A stretch of 64,000 nt of DNA from Dactylonectria macrodidyma (taxonomy: Eukaryota > Ascomycota > Sordariomycetes > Hypocreales > Nectriaceae): NCBI GenBank assembly GCA_020744425.1, contig JAGMUV010000026.1:868001-932000 (forward strand). The letters run 5' to 3'. A program made the position numbers and the translations under genes. Below, in pieces: positions 10,791-22,347 of the stretch (positions within the stretch are counted from its first letter, which is position 1; the number at the start of each line of letters is the position of its first letter). A model generated the notes under the pieces. That model had not been told where the DNA came from, searched no databases, and saw only the letters and a list, made by a program, of their open reading frames with translations.

Positions 10791-12135
10791 CTATTGAGGA
10801 CCACCCGCGTCAACACCAACACCCAGATCTCGGCACATCTTAATGATGCCCTCCCTCGAGAAGTCGCTCTCGCAAACATTCAGGTTGAAGATGCACTTGG
10901 TCGCGGGATCCACAGGCAGCGTATCCCCAAAGGGGTAGGCGCCCTGCTCGCGGCCCACGGCGGTGAAGCAGTCAGCAGTTTCCAGCATGATCTGCTCCCT
11001 GGTCAGCCCGTACGTGCCCGTCAGCTTGTTGACGAGGTCCTCCTGGCTCAGCGCGTTGTCCTCCTTGTCCCGCCTGGTGACGAGGTACTGGCGCTTGACG
11101 CCGTTGCCCTCGTCGACGCACAGGTAGTGTGAGCCGTACTCATTGCACTCGCGGTCGGTGATGGGCTGGCTCTTGAGGACAAAGACGCCCTGCGACTGCA
11201 GGATGAGGCCGATGGTGTAGAGCTCCATCGAGCGCAGGATGTTGTCCTGCAGCTCGGTCTGAGTGACGTTGCGGTGGGCGCCGAGGAACTTGCCGTCACG
11301 GATGACCTGGTAGATGCCGCCGGTCACATTGGCCTGGGCGTCGATGGTGGTCTGGATCGAGTCGGACAGAGACCCTTGCCATGCCTGGACCATCTTGCCC
11401 ATAGAGTTGGCGATATTGGACCACTGCAGGAACTCGTCGGGCGGCGTCGGGGCCTTGAGGTTGGTGGAGATGAAGCCTACCGCGCTGGAGATGGCGCCGG
11501 CGGCGGTGTTCACGGGACCAGTGAATGGGATGATGGAGAGGGCGCCGGCGAAGACCCGGGTCATGGTCTTCAGCGGGGTGATGTTGTCCCTGGGCTTGGG
11601 ATAGAGGTCAGTCACGATCGTGGGCAGCTTCAGGCTCAGGATGTTGGATGTGGCGATGAGGGCGGTGTATAGCTGGTTCATGTAGCTGTTCCAGTTCTGG
11701 ATGGCGACAAGGGCATACCTGCAATGAGTTAACATCAGGGACTCTTTTAACAACATCCACTACCTGTGATCAGAAACCTACCACTCCGGGAGCTTGACAG
11801 GCGAGCAAGGCTGGCCGGCATTGCAGAAGCTGTCGAGTCCGCTGTACGAGACGTCAGTTGATGCAATCCATTTACTATTACCTGCACCGGAAGGCAACAA
11901 ACCAGAAGAAGTTGGGGGCGCCAAAGGAGGACGCAAGGTTCTGGACGGCATTACTGTCCACCTTGCTGAGGTTGTAGGTGGTCCATTGGGTGAGGAAGTC
12001 CTCTATGCCGAGACTCTGCCATGTATCCAGGGTGAGCGGCTGGGCCTTGCAGTCGTCGGTACCCGAAGACTGTGGAAGTGGCGAGGCCAAAACCGTCGAA
12101 AGAGCGCAAGTAAGCAGAAAGGTCTGGGTTCTCAT
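10791..12135 (-). CDS. Secreted fungal protein (DUF7872-like)
   Basis: Three exons, 12135-11882, 11841-11782 and 11718-10791, give 413 aa. The start at 12135 is followed by a clear signal peptide (MRTQTFLLTCALSTVLASPLPQ) with a likely cleavage after an Ala-Ser/Pro region. The body has a conserved aromatic and Cys pattern: TWQSLGIEDFLTQW, SFGAPNFFW, GLDSFCNAGQPCSP, EWYALVAIQNWNSYMNQLY, PFTGPVNTAAGA, and a Cys-rich C-terminus (DRECNEYGSHYLCVD, ETADCF, KCIFNLNVCESDF). I associate these with a family of large secreted ascomycete proteins of unknown function. A hydrophobic Gly/Ala segment near the middle could be membrane-active or buried. An in-frame upstream ATG exists at 12333 but would bury the signal peptide, so I prefer 12135. 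Confidence 0.78.
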
Positions 12136-13625
12136 GGTGGCGAAGCGAATATCTCCAGGACAAGTGAGTGAAAGGTGGCAGCAAGTCGTCGCTGGTAATA
12201 ACGAAGAAAAACGAGAGTTGCACAGCACGAAGAAAGGAGTGAGTGAAGAACCGCCGACTGCCGATGATGGCTCTACACAGACAGTCGGTGTGGTGTTCGT
12301 ACACTTCTTATAGAACTTTGCGATGAAGGGCAAACCAACTACGATCAGTATCGCGACTCACTAACCTACCCACTTAACTACCCATTACAGAAATGGCTCC
12401 CTGGTCGTAATCGTACGCTATAGGGAGCTATGAACGGCGATTCACCTTGAACAACGGTTGAGATCTGCTTCGGCAACGCCGGTACGAGGCAGCAAGGCGC
12501 AGCGATGTGGGCGCATCTCCAAGTGGTATTAAAGGAGGCAGGCATTGCAATGCAGGCGGCGGCGCTAGTGTCGCAGCTTCTTTCGAGAATTTATGCGTCT
12601 GAGCAAAGATAGCAATACACCTGCCAAGACACTGCGAACTGAATGACTCGAACACAAAGTGCAACCTCAATTGAGTTTGCTTGCGAAACTGCCAAGAGCC
12701 AGGGTCCCTCATTCCTAAGCACTGCATTGCCTATTATCCTGGAGAAGAGCACGGAATCCCCGTCGGTTTGCCAGCCGGACTCCGAGTTCTCAGGAACCGC
12801 CGAAGATATGGTAGAGGCCAAATATTATTAATAGAGTAGCATTTGATAGCCGGGTCGGTCAGCTAAGTCAGCTGTACGCCAAGCATCTTGCACGATCTGC
12901 CATGACTCGGATGGAATGGCGTGAGCCTCTTCTCCTTTATCGCCCTCGATCGACTAGAGTAAGCGGTGTAACGCGGTTCATGCAGCCCAGCTTACACCTC
13001 GGAGCCTCAACTTGTTGGACTGGACTAGCATTGGAGTGGATTTGGATGGACTGGATTTGGCTGGTGTCGCAAGTCAGGCATGATCTCAACGAGCCTCAGG
13101 AAACAACGGCATTTAGTAATCAAACTGTGTGCTTCAAGTAAAATCTGTGGGAGGGAGTATCCCGCACTTTATACGTCAATCAATAAATACACTGCTACTG
13201 CTCATTATCGATTTACCTGATCTTTAATCCATTAAGCACGCTCAGTGCGACAGTTATGCGCCCGGAGACTCATCCGCTGCATCGCACGCCAGGTCTATCA
13301 CCACCAGCATCTTCTGCTGTCAACGCCTTCTCAATGAGATTCTTCTGTCAACTTGAAAATCTCCTCAGCGGAATCGGCACGAAGTTCGGCCGACTGCGCA
13401 ATGCTGACTTCCGGATCATTGTCGGATGTCTCAGATGAAGCGATGCGAAACAGCAACTTGAAACCTGCAACAGATTCGATAGAGAACACTCCTAAAAAGC
13501 TAACAATCATGATCTCTTCAATTAACTAGAAGCTAACACATTAATCAGAAGTTAACAGGAAGAGAAGTAACCATTATCTTTATCAAAAATCACCAAAAAT
13601 TTCGATCAAGGACCATAATCTCACC
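12136..13625. other. Intergenic; possible Copia LTR/leader in its right part
   Basis: No gene is supported between the secreted-protein start and the Copia gag ATG. A candidate LTR start TGTGGGAGGGAGTATCCCGC lies at about 13147, followed by a TATA-like ATACGTCAATCAATAAATAC. The untranslated leader before 13626 is A-rich. No second LTR survives to confirm the boundaries. Confidence 0.4.
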
Positions 13626-15719
13626 ATGCTCAACTCCAGCGAGGACTGGACCAACTGGATGAACTCTATCGAGGACCTTGCTGTGCGCAACGACGTCTGG
13701 AGCTACTGTGATCCAGAAGGGATCGAAAATTTGGTCTTCACTGCAACCAAACCATCAGACTCAGCAAGCAAGGACACGATCCAGAAATACCATAGCCTCC
13801 AGGCTATCTACGATAGCGAGAAAAAGAAATACGACAAGGTCTCTGATCGCATCGACCTCACGGTGTGTCAGGAGTTTAAGCAGCATTACCTCGGAATCCA
13901 TGACGACCGCGGCAAACTCACTGCGCTGGCCGACAGCATCCAGCCCACCGCGAAAGATCAGAAGCAGAATGTCAGGACCGAGTTTGAAAAGCATAAGAAA
14001 GGCCCTGGCAACACCAGTCTCGATAAATGGCTCAGCCGCTGGCCTGCTCTCGTTAACAACGCCAGGCGTTACAAGATCGAGAACCTCAGCGAGTCGCAGA
14101 TCTGTGATGCTTTCATAGAAGCATCTCGCGAAGTCAACCCACCGTTCTACAACTACATGAAGTCTAAGGAAGCTCATGTTGAGAGCGAGAAAAACCTTAT
14201 TAAGGAGGTTGCAAAAACCATGGAGATCTCAAACGCGTTTCTCATTGCGCTCAACGAGATTAATCCTAACCACGCCAGTAGCGGTTCTATCACTGTCTCA
14301 AGTTCGACTGATTCCGAAGAGGAAGAGAATGATGCAGATGACGATGTCACCAGTGTACAGAAAGCTCAGAATACAGTTAATAGAGCTCTAAAGACCTTCC
14401 GCAAGCTCAATCCAACCCTCTCCGACAAGAAGATCACGATCGGATTCTGCATTAGACAGTTCAGGACAATGGCACCACCGAAAGAGAACGCCCCTAGAGG
14501 ACGAGCAGCCCACGCCACTCTTCAAGGCAGGAAGCATGGCAATGATTCAGATTCGCAGAACGAGGAGAATCAGCCTCAACAGAAAAGACAGCGAACAGAG
14601 CCTTCATCCTCGAACACAAGTTTTCGAGACTGCGTCTGTGGCATGTCTCACAAGTACGCTGATTGCTACTATCTCAATCCTTCGAACGCACCAGAAGGAT
14701 GGACACCAATCGTTCAAATACAGTCGAAAGTCATCACTGCAGTCAAAGGGAGCAGGCGGCTTCGGGCAAACATCGAAAGGAACCTCAAAAGAAGCAACAT
14801 TGACTTGCCTAAGTTCTGGTCGTCGGATACTACAAAGAATCAACCAAAGAAGCCAGCAGAGGACGAGACTTCAAGCACTACTAAACCGCCACCTAAATCA
14901 AGGGTCGCATTTGCTACATTGGGGTCCCCGTTCAGTACAGTTGAAAAGGACGAGTACGAAGACGATTTCCGACTCGACAACTGTGCGGACACACACGTCT
15001 GCAACGACTTGTCTCGTTTCACTCAATACAAGCTTCTGTATGATGAAACCATGCAATTTGGCAATTCGGGCACGTACATCTCAGGCACAGGCGATGTCAC
15101 AGTCCATGTCGACACTCCATCAGGCCCGAGTCTAATTCAGCTCGAGAACGTGGCTCATGTCCCTGGATTCCATTGGAACCTCATCAACACGCACTCTCTC
15201 GAACAACAAGGTCTCTACTTCAATACCAGAACCTGTTGGATGGAATACTCGGGTGGATCAAATGCCTTCAGAGCAACAAAACATGGTGCCTTTCGAGTGG
15301 TTGAACCTCACATCAACGACGCTGTCTTCAAGGCCGAATCTCATGAAGAGGCAGCGCAGTCTTTTGCCATGGCTACCAAATCGAGAACGCCTCGGGTTGC
15401 CACAGCTTCTATGGATACCTGGCATGCAAGGCTAGGCCATATCCGAAAGGAGGCTCTTGAACAAGTTCCTCAAGCAACCGAAGGTGTCGCACTTGGCACT
15501 CGCGACTTCGGGCGAAAATCTGAACTGTCCTGAATGTCAACTCGGGCAATCGCATCAGCAAATCTCCCGCGTACCAACCTGGAGAGGGACTTACCCCTTC
15601 GAAAAGATACATTTCGATCTTATCGACATGGAGGAACGATTCAACGCTGACTCCTGGGTCGCTCACTTCTATTGCGACTACTCGGCTTACCATGCGCGTT
15701 ATATAAAAACACTTAAATA
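13626..15719 (+). pseudogene. Ty1/Copia gag-pol remnant
   Basis: Retrotransposon polyprotein cut before reverse transcriptase. From 13626 it reads MLNSSEDWTNWMNSIED with a gag region, an acidic stretch (DSEEEENDADDD), a basic stretch, and a short Cys-His motif CVCGMSHKYADC. The protease site is DNCADTHVCND, where Copia proteases usually have D-S/T-G/A-A. A GAG-pre-integrase motif WHARLGHIRKEALEQ follows. The frame ends at 15533. The integrase zinc-binding start (NCPECQLGQSHQQ) continues in another frame to 15719, so a frameshift lies near 15480-15500. After YIKTLK all integrase core, reverse transcriptase and RNase H are missing. Dead copy. Confidence 0.85.
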
Positions 15720-15859
15720 AGGAAAACACACATAGAGCTATTACTGCCAACAGCTACCTGTACCTTTGCGCTGGGTCAAAGTAGTATTGACACCATAATG
15801 AACGAAACTAGGAATTCGATTTCTCCATAATTATCTCCCACAGAATTTTGAGAATTCGC

Positions 15860-18005
15860 TCAAGGCTCAATACCCGTCAAGTTTTCCGTATTCAACCTCT
15901 TCCATTTTGACCCCAAGCTCACAATCAATGCGACGCCAGCTGAAGCAATCACAAGTGCAAACGCGACTTTCAGTCCGTCCATATACGCCTGAATGACAAA
16001 TGGAATCTCAGTTGCGTCAAAAACATGCCGGATATCTGTTGCACCAGTGCGGATAAGCTGGGACTGCGAGACTTGGGGCGCCATCTTGTGCATCTGCTTC
16101 AGCATCGTTTGAACAAACCCGGCTTGGGCAGAGGCTACAAAAACCCATAGTTAGTGGAGGAGATCTTGGATAGGGCTATGTTGCCGGAGTATCCAATGTC
16201 TCCTTGGTCAACCCTGAGACTAATTGACTCTCTGGCAGGTTCATAGTTTCCTCCTCCCACCGCGACAGATTGCAAACGACACAGAGAAACGGAACAAAGG
16301 GTATGCTTACCAACAAGGAAAGCGCCTCCTGCTGTTAGGAAAACTATCTCAAGTGGTTAATCTTAAGCTCGATGCGATAAGAAAGGATATCTCAAGAAAA
16401 GAGGGTTCAGGGACTTACAAAGTAGGATAGCGGTCTTCGAAGACAAGTCGGACATATGTGATGTCCCCTGAGTGGCGATCATGGGAACTTGGAATCCCGA
16501 ACCCCATGCAAGTCCAGCGAGGACCTGGTAGCCAATCCATTTACTGCTACTGGTTCCAATATCGAAAGTGTAGATCAGACCCGCTGCAACTGTTGCAACC
16601 GCTGCGCTAACGATTAAAATAGGCGTGTAAATCCCAGTTTTTGAGATAAAAACGCCTGACGTGATAGTACCAATAGTCACCCCAAGAATAAGTGGTATGT
16701 TGCGAACGCCAGACATTGTGGGCGAGACATTATCGACTGACTGAAAGTATATGGGGAGATAGTAGATCAGAATAAAATATGAGCCAGCAAAGAAGAAGGC
16801 AAACATAGATGAAATGTAGAGCGTCCGGTCCTTTATCAGACGAGGTGCCATCATTGATCGTTCGCCTTGGGACCATTCGAGCACCACAAATGCCCCTAGT
16901 ATGAGCACAGCGCCTATGAAGAGTCCAATCACTTGGCTGGAATCCCAGGGATATTTGACATTTGCCCATTGAAAAGCTAGAAGGAGTGATATAGTGGCTC
17001 CCATGATCAGAACCGTACCTAGAGGATCCATTTGTAGAAACTTCTCTCGGGGCGACGCAGGGACCGGAATGGCCTGAGGTGGTGTAGAAAAGTACAAGAG
17101 TATGATGGCAGCCGACATGCCTCCAATCGGTAGATTAATGTAGAAGCACCATCGCCAACTTACGTAATCGGTGAATGCACCACCTGGTTTGTGAAGATCA
17201 GCTCCCAAGTGCCCTTTCACGTTTCGCAAGACAAAGACCATATAATAAGCAAACAGACCAACCTATCAATGGCGCTACAACTGCAGCCACACCGTAAGTT
17301 GCCCCCAGAATGGCAGTGAGGATCGGACGTCGTGCTGGGCGAGCGCTGAAGCCGATAATGGTGTAAGCTCCCGAAGAGATGCCCGCGCTACCAACGCCGG
17401 CAATGGCACGTCCTACGATTAGCACTGCGCTACTTGGAGCGACTCCACAGATGAGAGAGCCGATCTCGAATATGAGTATCGATATCAAAAAGCCGATCTT
17501 AAGTCGAAAGTATTTATATGCCTTCCCCCCTGTTCGTAGTTAGTATAGGCCGCAAGTGATGTTCTGTTTTCAAAATGATGAATAGATGGAAACCGAGATA
17601 CTCACATGTTGACTGGAAGGCAGCAACACACATAAAAAAGGCCGAACCATACCAAGAGATGTCGTTCAGTTTGCGGAATTCGTCAGTGATATTGGGAATG
17701 GCTGTGGCCACGATGGTCATGTCGAGGACGACGAGAAAGACGCTTAGAACCAGGGAAGTCGCCACGAAGAACAGACGAATGCCTGTCGGATACTCGTACT
17801 GTATGTTGTTATTGGGGCTGTCGCCATTGGCGATGGTTTCGTTCGTTGGGCCGTCAATACTTGCGTCTTTCTCCTCCCTCGCGACGTGATCGATTCGATT
17901 TTTGGGCACACTACCCTCATTTATTACCGTAGAGTGACTAGGAGAAGAGGTAAAATTGGGTTCCTTCTCCATATTGGAGGGAGATGTATCGGCTTCCGAG
18001 CTCAT
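15860..18005 (-). CDS. MFS efflux transporter (DHA2/14-TM family)
   Basis: Proton-driven drug or metabolite exporter of the plasma membrane, like those that export fungal toxins. Five exons, 18005-17606, 17529-17263, 17183-16419, 16343-16311 and 16134-15860, give 579 aa. The N-terminus is hydrophilic (about 75 residues). Then come the motif-D1 segment [19 protein letters not shown], the [12 protein letters not shown] region, [15 protein letters not shown] (the usual sixth-segment signature), and about eight more hydrophobic segments. The last ends [13 protein letters not shown]. The exon at 16343-16311 is 33 nt, and its reading [11 protein letters not shown] fits a membrane helix. Faces the regulator at 19298 across a shared 1.3-kb promoter region. 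Substrate unknown. Confidence 0.88.
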
Positions 18006-19297
18006 TGTGCACGCATTAAATCCAAGAGGAGACAGGCGCGCGTGTTTGAATACGGGATATTTGAAGTGGAGAGGATAGGAATTAGAAGAGTGATGCTAAT
18101 GCACTGAATTACACCAACCGCGAAGCTGCTTGCCGCCTTATATACCTTGGCTGCTCTCAAGCAAGCCATGTCAACACGCGCAAAGGTATGGGCGAGTCCC
18201 AGCTACCACACCATTACTGACTTGACACCCTTTAACGTTCAAACTATCATTAAACCCGTATAATACGGGTATCGTTACATGTGATTTACCGTTACATGTG
18301 ATTTACATACGGGAGGGATGTTGTGAGATAGTGTACGTTACACAAACCACCATGAAGATGCACAAGGCTGACATGTATACGGAGTACCGCAGCTGTGATT
18401 ACATGTGATTCACCTCGAGGAGGGTCTAGGTGGAGTTGTTGCGTTACACAAACCTTAATGAAGCTGCTCAAGTCTAGACAACCAACAGTCAACCACCCAG
18501 AATGTGGCTTCATATGACTGTGAGTGATGTGTCCGCAATAACTGACCAACAAAAAGGCAGAGTGAAACATGAACGCCATTCCCCCCCCCCCGAATGATCC
18601 GATTCCTCCGATTCGATGCATAAGGCTGACACCGGAAGCAGTTGATTGGAAAGCTCGGTACTTGCCGCAGAAGTACGCTCACAAAAGTCCGACTGCGCTA
18701 CTAGAGGGGATGTAAGAGCATGAGAGTGACATTCCTCGCCTAGTGGCTTGGACTGAAGGAAATCCGATGAGAATCGGAAGCCTACGATGCTGTGTTCTCG
18801 GAACTCCCCGTACCCTTTTGGTACTAAGCATGATTTCTCTTACACTTACTCCAGCCGCAATAATTTCGAGCAAACGACAAGGCTACTTGCTTTACGCGTC
18901 TCAGGAGTTGTGATCCTTGTCACATGAAAGCCGCCGCGAGTGACGCCGATTTAACGACAGCGCTCAAAGTCTCGCCATATCGTCTCTGGCCAGTATTTAT
19001 GCCTCGCTGTATCCAATTCCGAGACCAATTTGTAGCGCGTCCACGCCTCTGTCTCACCCCCAGCTTGCCCTCCATGCCGTCCCTCCAGCGCTGCGACATC
19101 ATGCATTCGACACAATAAAGCATGCAGCCTCGAGACCCTTCAACCCTCTGTCTGTCCAGACCCAGCAGCTGCTGGCTCGCGGCACCGAAGCACCGAGGCA
19201 GGTCCTCCAATCACATCGCATCTTGGTATCTCTTCTGACGAGGACACAGAGCGACATACTCTCCCCCACCACCAGCTTCACACCAAGCCCTCAGCCC
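18006..19297. promoter_or_regulatory. Shared upstream region of divergent transporter and regulator
   Basis: The MFS gene starts leftward at 18005 and the regulator frame starts rightward at or before 19298. Inside are a tandem diverged repeat at 18273-18470 and a poly-C run at about 18580-18591. A fragment encoding CDPCHMKA near 18908-18934 resembles the first half of a fungal zinc cluster. I cannot define binding sites. Confidence 0.4.
18273..18470. repeat. Diverged tandem repeat upstream of the MFS gene
   Basis: CGTTACATGTGATTTAC occurs at 18273 and again at about 18290. A longer unit starting TTACATGTGATTTAC and containing GCGTTACACAAACC-like and ATGAAG-TGC words occurs at 18291-18362. 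It recurs diverged at about 18397-18470 (TTACATGTGATTCAC ... CGTTACACAAACCTTAATGA). It may be an element remnant or a duplicated regulatory block. Confidence 0.6.
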
Positions 19298-20275
19298 ATG
19301 TTCGGGACGGCACAAACAGCACTCCTGGATTCTTTGGAAACGCCGGATTGCTGGATTTCCAATGCCGAACTCATAATTCACTATATCACCGTCACCTACC
19401 GTACTTTCTCTTTCTCAGCCTCCCTTACCAAATTCCTCCAATCTGACCTGCCGCGCGAGGCCCTCTCTCATCCGTTTCTTCTGCGGGAGATCATGGCCTT
19501 CGCCGGCTTCCACCTTGCTTATCTCTATCCGGAGAAACGGCCCACCTATCTCTTAGTGGCCTCGAAGCACCAAGACTTTGCCATTAAGGGGCTGAGGGAA
19601 GGTCTCTCCAACGCCATGACTCAGCAAAACTGCCATACCCTCTACGCTACGTCGATTTTCCTCATCCTCAGCAAGTTCGCTGCTTTCACGGCTGTCGAGC
19701 CTCAGCACCAGCCTCATAGCTGCCTCGCGCCTATCAAGAGCCTCTTGGACATCTTTAATATGGTACATTGTATGGACGGCGTCTTCCGCTCATCAGAAAA
19801 CGATATCCGCCAGGGACCGCTCGAAGGTCTATTCGGCAAGGACTCTCAGGCTCAGAGCACTAGGGTATTGTCGTTATCGGACCGGCTGCAACAGCTCAAG
19901 TTACCAATAGAGGCCGAAATTCGAGAATGCGAGACGATGAAGACCATGGCCTCGGCTATAGACAGCTTGGTTGCTGCCACCGTGAGGGTCGCCACCCATA
20001 AAACGTCAGGATCACCAGCTGAGTTGAGAGCCATCTTCCTCTGGCCCATGCTTGTCCCGCGCGAATTCGTCGCCCTGGCTGAGGCTGGGCACCCCATTTC
20101 TCTGCTCATCCTCGCGCACTATTGTGTTCTCATTCGCTGGGCAGCCGAAAGGTCCTGGTGTTTCGAACGCTGGGCGACTTCCGTCTCCGACGCCATCTCG
20201 GACCAGATCCGTGATTCGCCATGGGCGGGGTGGCTCGACTGGCCACTCAGCCTGATCAACGAGGAGGTGAAATGA
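19298..20275 (+). CDS. Fungal-specific transcription-factor domain protein without visible Zn2Cys6
   Basis: From ATG 19298 (MFGTAQTALLDSLETPDCW) to 20275 there are 325 aa. The region ELIIHYITVTYRTFS ... REALSHPFLLREIMAFAGFHLAYLYP ... YLLVASKHQDFAIKGLREGL matches the regulatory half of Upc2/Ecm22-like C6 regulators. The C-terminus (VPREFVALAEAGHPISLLILAHYCVLI ... WAGWLDWPLSLI) also fits. The open frame continues upstream to about 19056 without an ATG, so an upstream exon is possible. Only a partial zinc-cluster-like CDPCHMKA, lacking later cysteines, is found at 18908-18934. Either the DNA-binding domain has been lost or an upstream exon was missed. Divergent from the MFS pump, which it might regulate. 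Confidence 0.65.
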   Translation: MFGTAQTALLDSLETPDCWISNAELIIHYITVTYRTFSFSASLTKFLQSDLPREALSHPFLLREIMAFAGFHLAYLYPEKRPTYLLVASKHQDFAIKGLREGLSNAMTQQNCHTLYATSIFLILSKFAAFTAVEPQHQPHSCLAPIKSLLDIFNMVHCMDGVFRSSENDIRQGPLEGLFGKDSQAQSTRVLSLSDRLQQLKLPIEAEIRECETMKTMASAIDSLVAATVRVATHKTSGSPAELRAIFLWPMLVPREFVALAEAGHPISLLILAHYCVLIRWAAERSWCFERWATSVSDAISDQIRDSPWAGWLDWPLSLINEEVK

Positions 20276-21335
20276 GCATGCGCTGTGCTTACTATCGCTT
20301 CAACGCTTGACAAGCAAGTCAAGACGGACGTAGGTTATGCTGGTTACCTGGAGAGCTGCTAGCCGTGACCAACCGACACGCATATACGCTATCAGATGCC
20401 CTCGCCGTCCATCCCAACCTTAGCGTCTTCATACGGCAGAGCCAATACATCGGCATAGCAAACATTACACAGTCCGTCAACATCATCTCGCCTGTAATTA
20501 CTACTAGAGACGGGCTTATCAAGCAGACCACCATTAAGTACAGCTCTTATTTTACAAGTATATACCGGTATATGCCTCAACAATGGGCGTCCATATTGCG
20601 AGCGGAGAATACGAGGGACCAACCTACAAAACCCGAATGGATGGATCAGGGGTAAAATCGAGACACCTTGGCTGGACGTCAGCGCCTCGATTAACAATGA
20701 CGGCGTTGTCTCTCTGGTTGCTGTGAACCTTCATGAGACTAAGGGTTTCTGATAATGTTAGACGGACCTCCCTCGGGAGGGCTGAGGTGGATGTGTATAC
20801 GGCGAAGCAACCTTGATATATATTATGGTGTCTATCCTTTAAACGATGTAAGATTATTTACTTCTATCCGCGGTAATGTTTCTACCTCCCTAAATGGAAT
20901 TTCTTCTTTCCTTCGTACTCTATCTATATCCCTCCCTATCTATCCATAGTATGCCCGCCGACAGCTTCTTCCTAACATGGGTGTGAAGGAATGGATTCTT
21001 TTCTGGTTCCCTAGGTGTCCAAACTCTCCTCTCCCAACTCTACCACGTCAGGGCTTCTACTCCTAACATGTGTAAAGACAGAAACAAAAGAAACCGGTGC
21101 TCTGTCGTCGCCAGACGGCGTCCCCTAACACAGGGCAGGATTACTTGCTACCACGTAAGTGTACCCTATGCCGGGAGAAGAACATAGTCTATGCACGCTC
21201 TTGACTGTAGCCTAAAGTTCTGCCCATTTCCTGTTTGTACATGTACAGTTGACTGATGAATGCCCCTGACTGCGGCTCGGGGACTGAAATATCTCTCTCT
21301 GCACTGAAGTAGGTGGCGTGTCGCTCCTTGGTTCC
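20276..21335. other. Intergenic between two convergent genes
   Basis: Only short frames without family resemblance are present. T/C-rich and TA-rich stretches around 20860-20950 look like 3' flank. Nothing else is supported. Confidence 0.5.
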
Positions 21336-22347
21336 CTAACACCTGCTGTTCGTTTCGTATGGGCCCAGTTCGTTATCCGACTCACCAAGTGGGAAAGGCA
21401 GGCCTTGCTCGCTCTGGATGATCTTGGCGGGGTGGAAAAAGTTGAAGGCGACAGAGACCAGGATCATGGGCACCGCGTCGAAGATATAGATATAGAACTC
21501 CTTGACCATGAGTTCTCCCTCCTTGCCCCCTGCGTATTCGGCAACCCGGAAGATCGATCGCAGCATGATGAGAAGACTCGTTCCGTAGAGGACCATAAGA
21601 AGGTTTCTCCATGGCGAAGTCATTTTGCAGCTCTTGGCGGTCGGCCGGCGATGGATGCGGTAGTGGAAGATCACAGTAGCGACTAGAAATAGGCTGAAAA
21701 AGACGATTTGGACGCCGAGACCAATGAGCACGATCATCTTTGCCTGGTCCAAGGCCTCTTTAGTGTCTGCACTAGAGAGCATTCCACCACCTATGTCATT
21801 GATTAGCCACCTTGATCTCCGTCCACCTCGACTGAAAAACAGTATTGGGACTTACCAGCTGCTTGAGCGAGAATGGATAGTACATCACCGACAAGGAAGA
21901 ATTTCGTCAGCCATTTTAGCTTGATGATGGAGTACTGTTCCGCATTCAAGACTGCGATGAGTCTTCCGAGCACCATGTAGATTGAGACGGCGTAGAAAGG
22001 CGGGCCGATGAGCAGCAGGAGGTTCTGCATAATAAATGGGACAAGTGTCCAGTAATTCGTCTCTTCAGTCGCGCTTATCGCCCTTCCAGCGTATCCTCCC
22101 ACCTCGACTGCAGTGAATCGATTGTCAACGATGACCCCAGAAATGCCGAATGTGATGAGGGCGGGGAACGAAACTCACGAAAACAACCGACGAGAAATGG
22201 AATGAAGTACCATGATCTCAAGCGCCAAATCTGCCGCATGTGGTAACCGGACGAGGCCAAGAAATGCAGTGTGAAGACGACGGCGGCCCCTAGGGAGGGA
22301 TCGTAAGAATAATAGCTGGTCTGCCCTTTGCCTGCGTTGTCGGACAT
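21336..22347 (-). CDS. RTA1-like lipid-translocating exporter
   Basis: Seven-TM membrane protein of the RTA1/lipid-translocating exporter family, involved in sphingoid-base or drug resistance in fungi. Exons 22347-22179, 22107-21856 and 21790-21336 give 291 aa. A longer frame exists upstream but only with a TTG, so ATG 22347 (MSDNAGKGQTSYYSYDPS) is the start. Marks: YDPSLGAAVVFTLHF in TM1, EVGGYAGRAIS after TM2, LLLIGPPFYAVSIYMVLGRLI, the ILAQAAGGGML junction, and FRVAEYAGGKEG before the last segment with DAVPMILVSVAFNFFHP. All three junctions keep frame and family motifs. It is a minus-strand neighbour of the LaeA-like gene. Confidence 0.9.

Noticed and set aside
11274..11672. 132-codon plus-strand frame rich in Gly and Val
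   Set aside because: Antisense shadow of the third exon of the secreted-protein gene.
12428..12831. Overlapping frames upstream of the Copia remnant
   Set aside because: Both strands carry similar short frames without motifs; likely intergenic.
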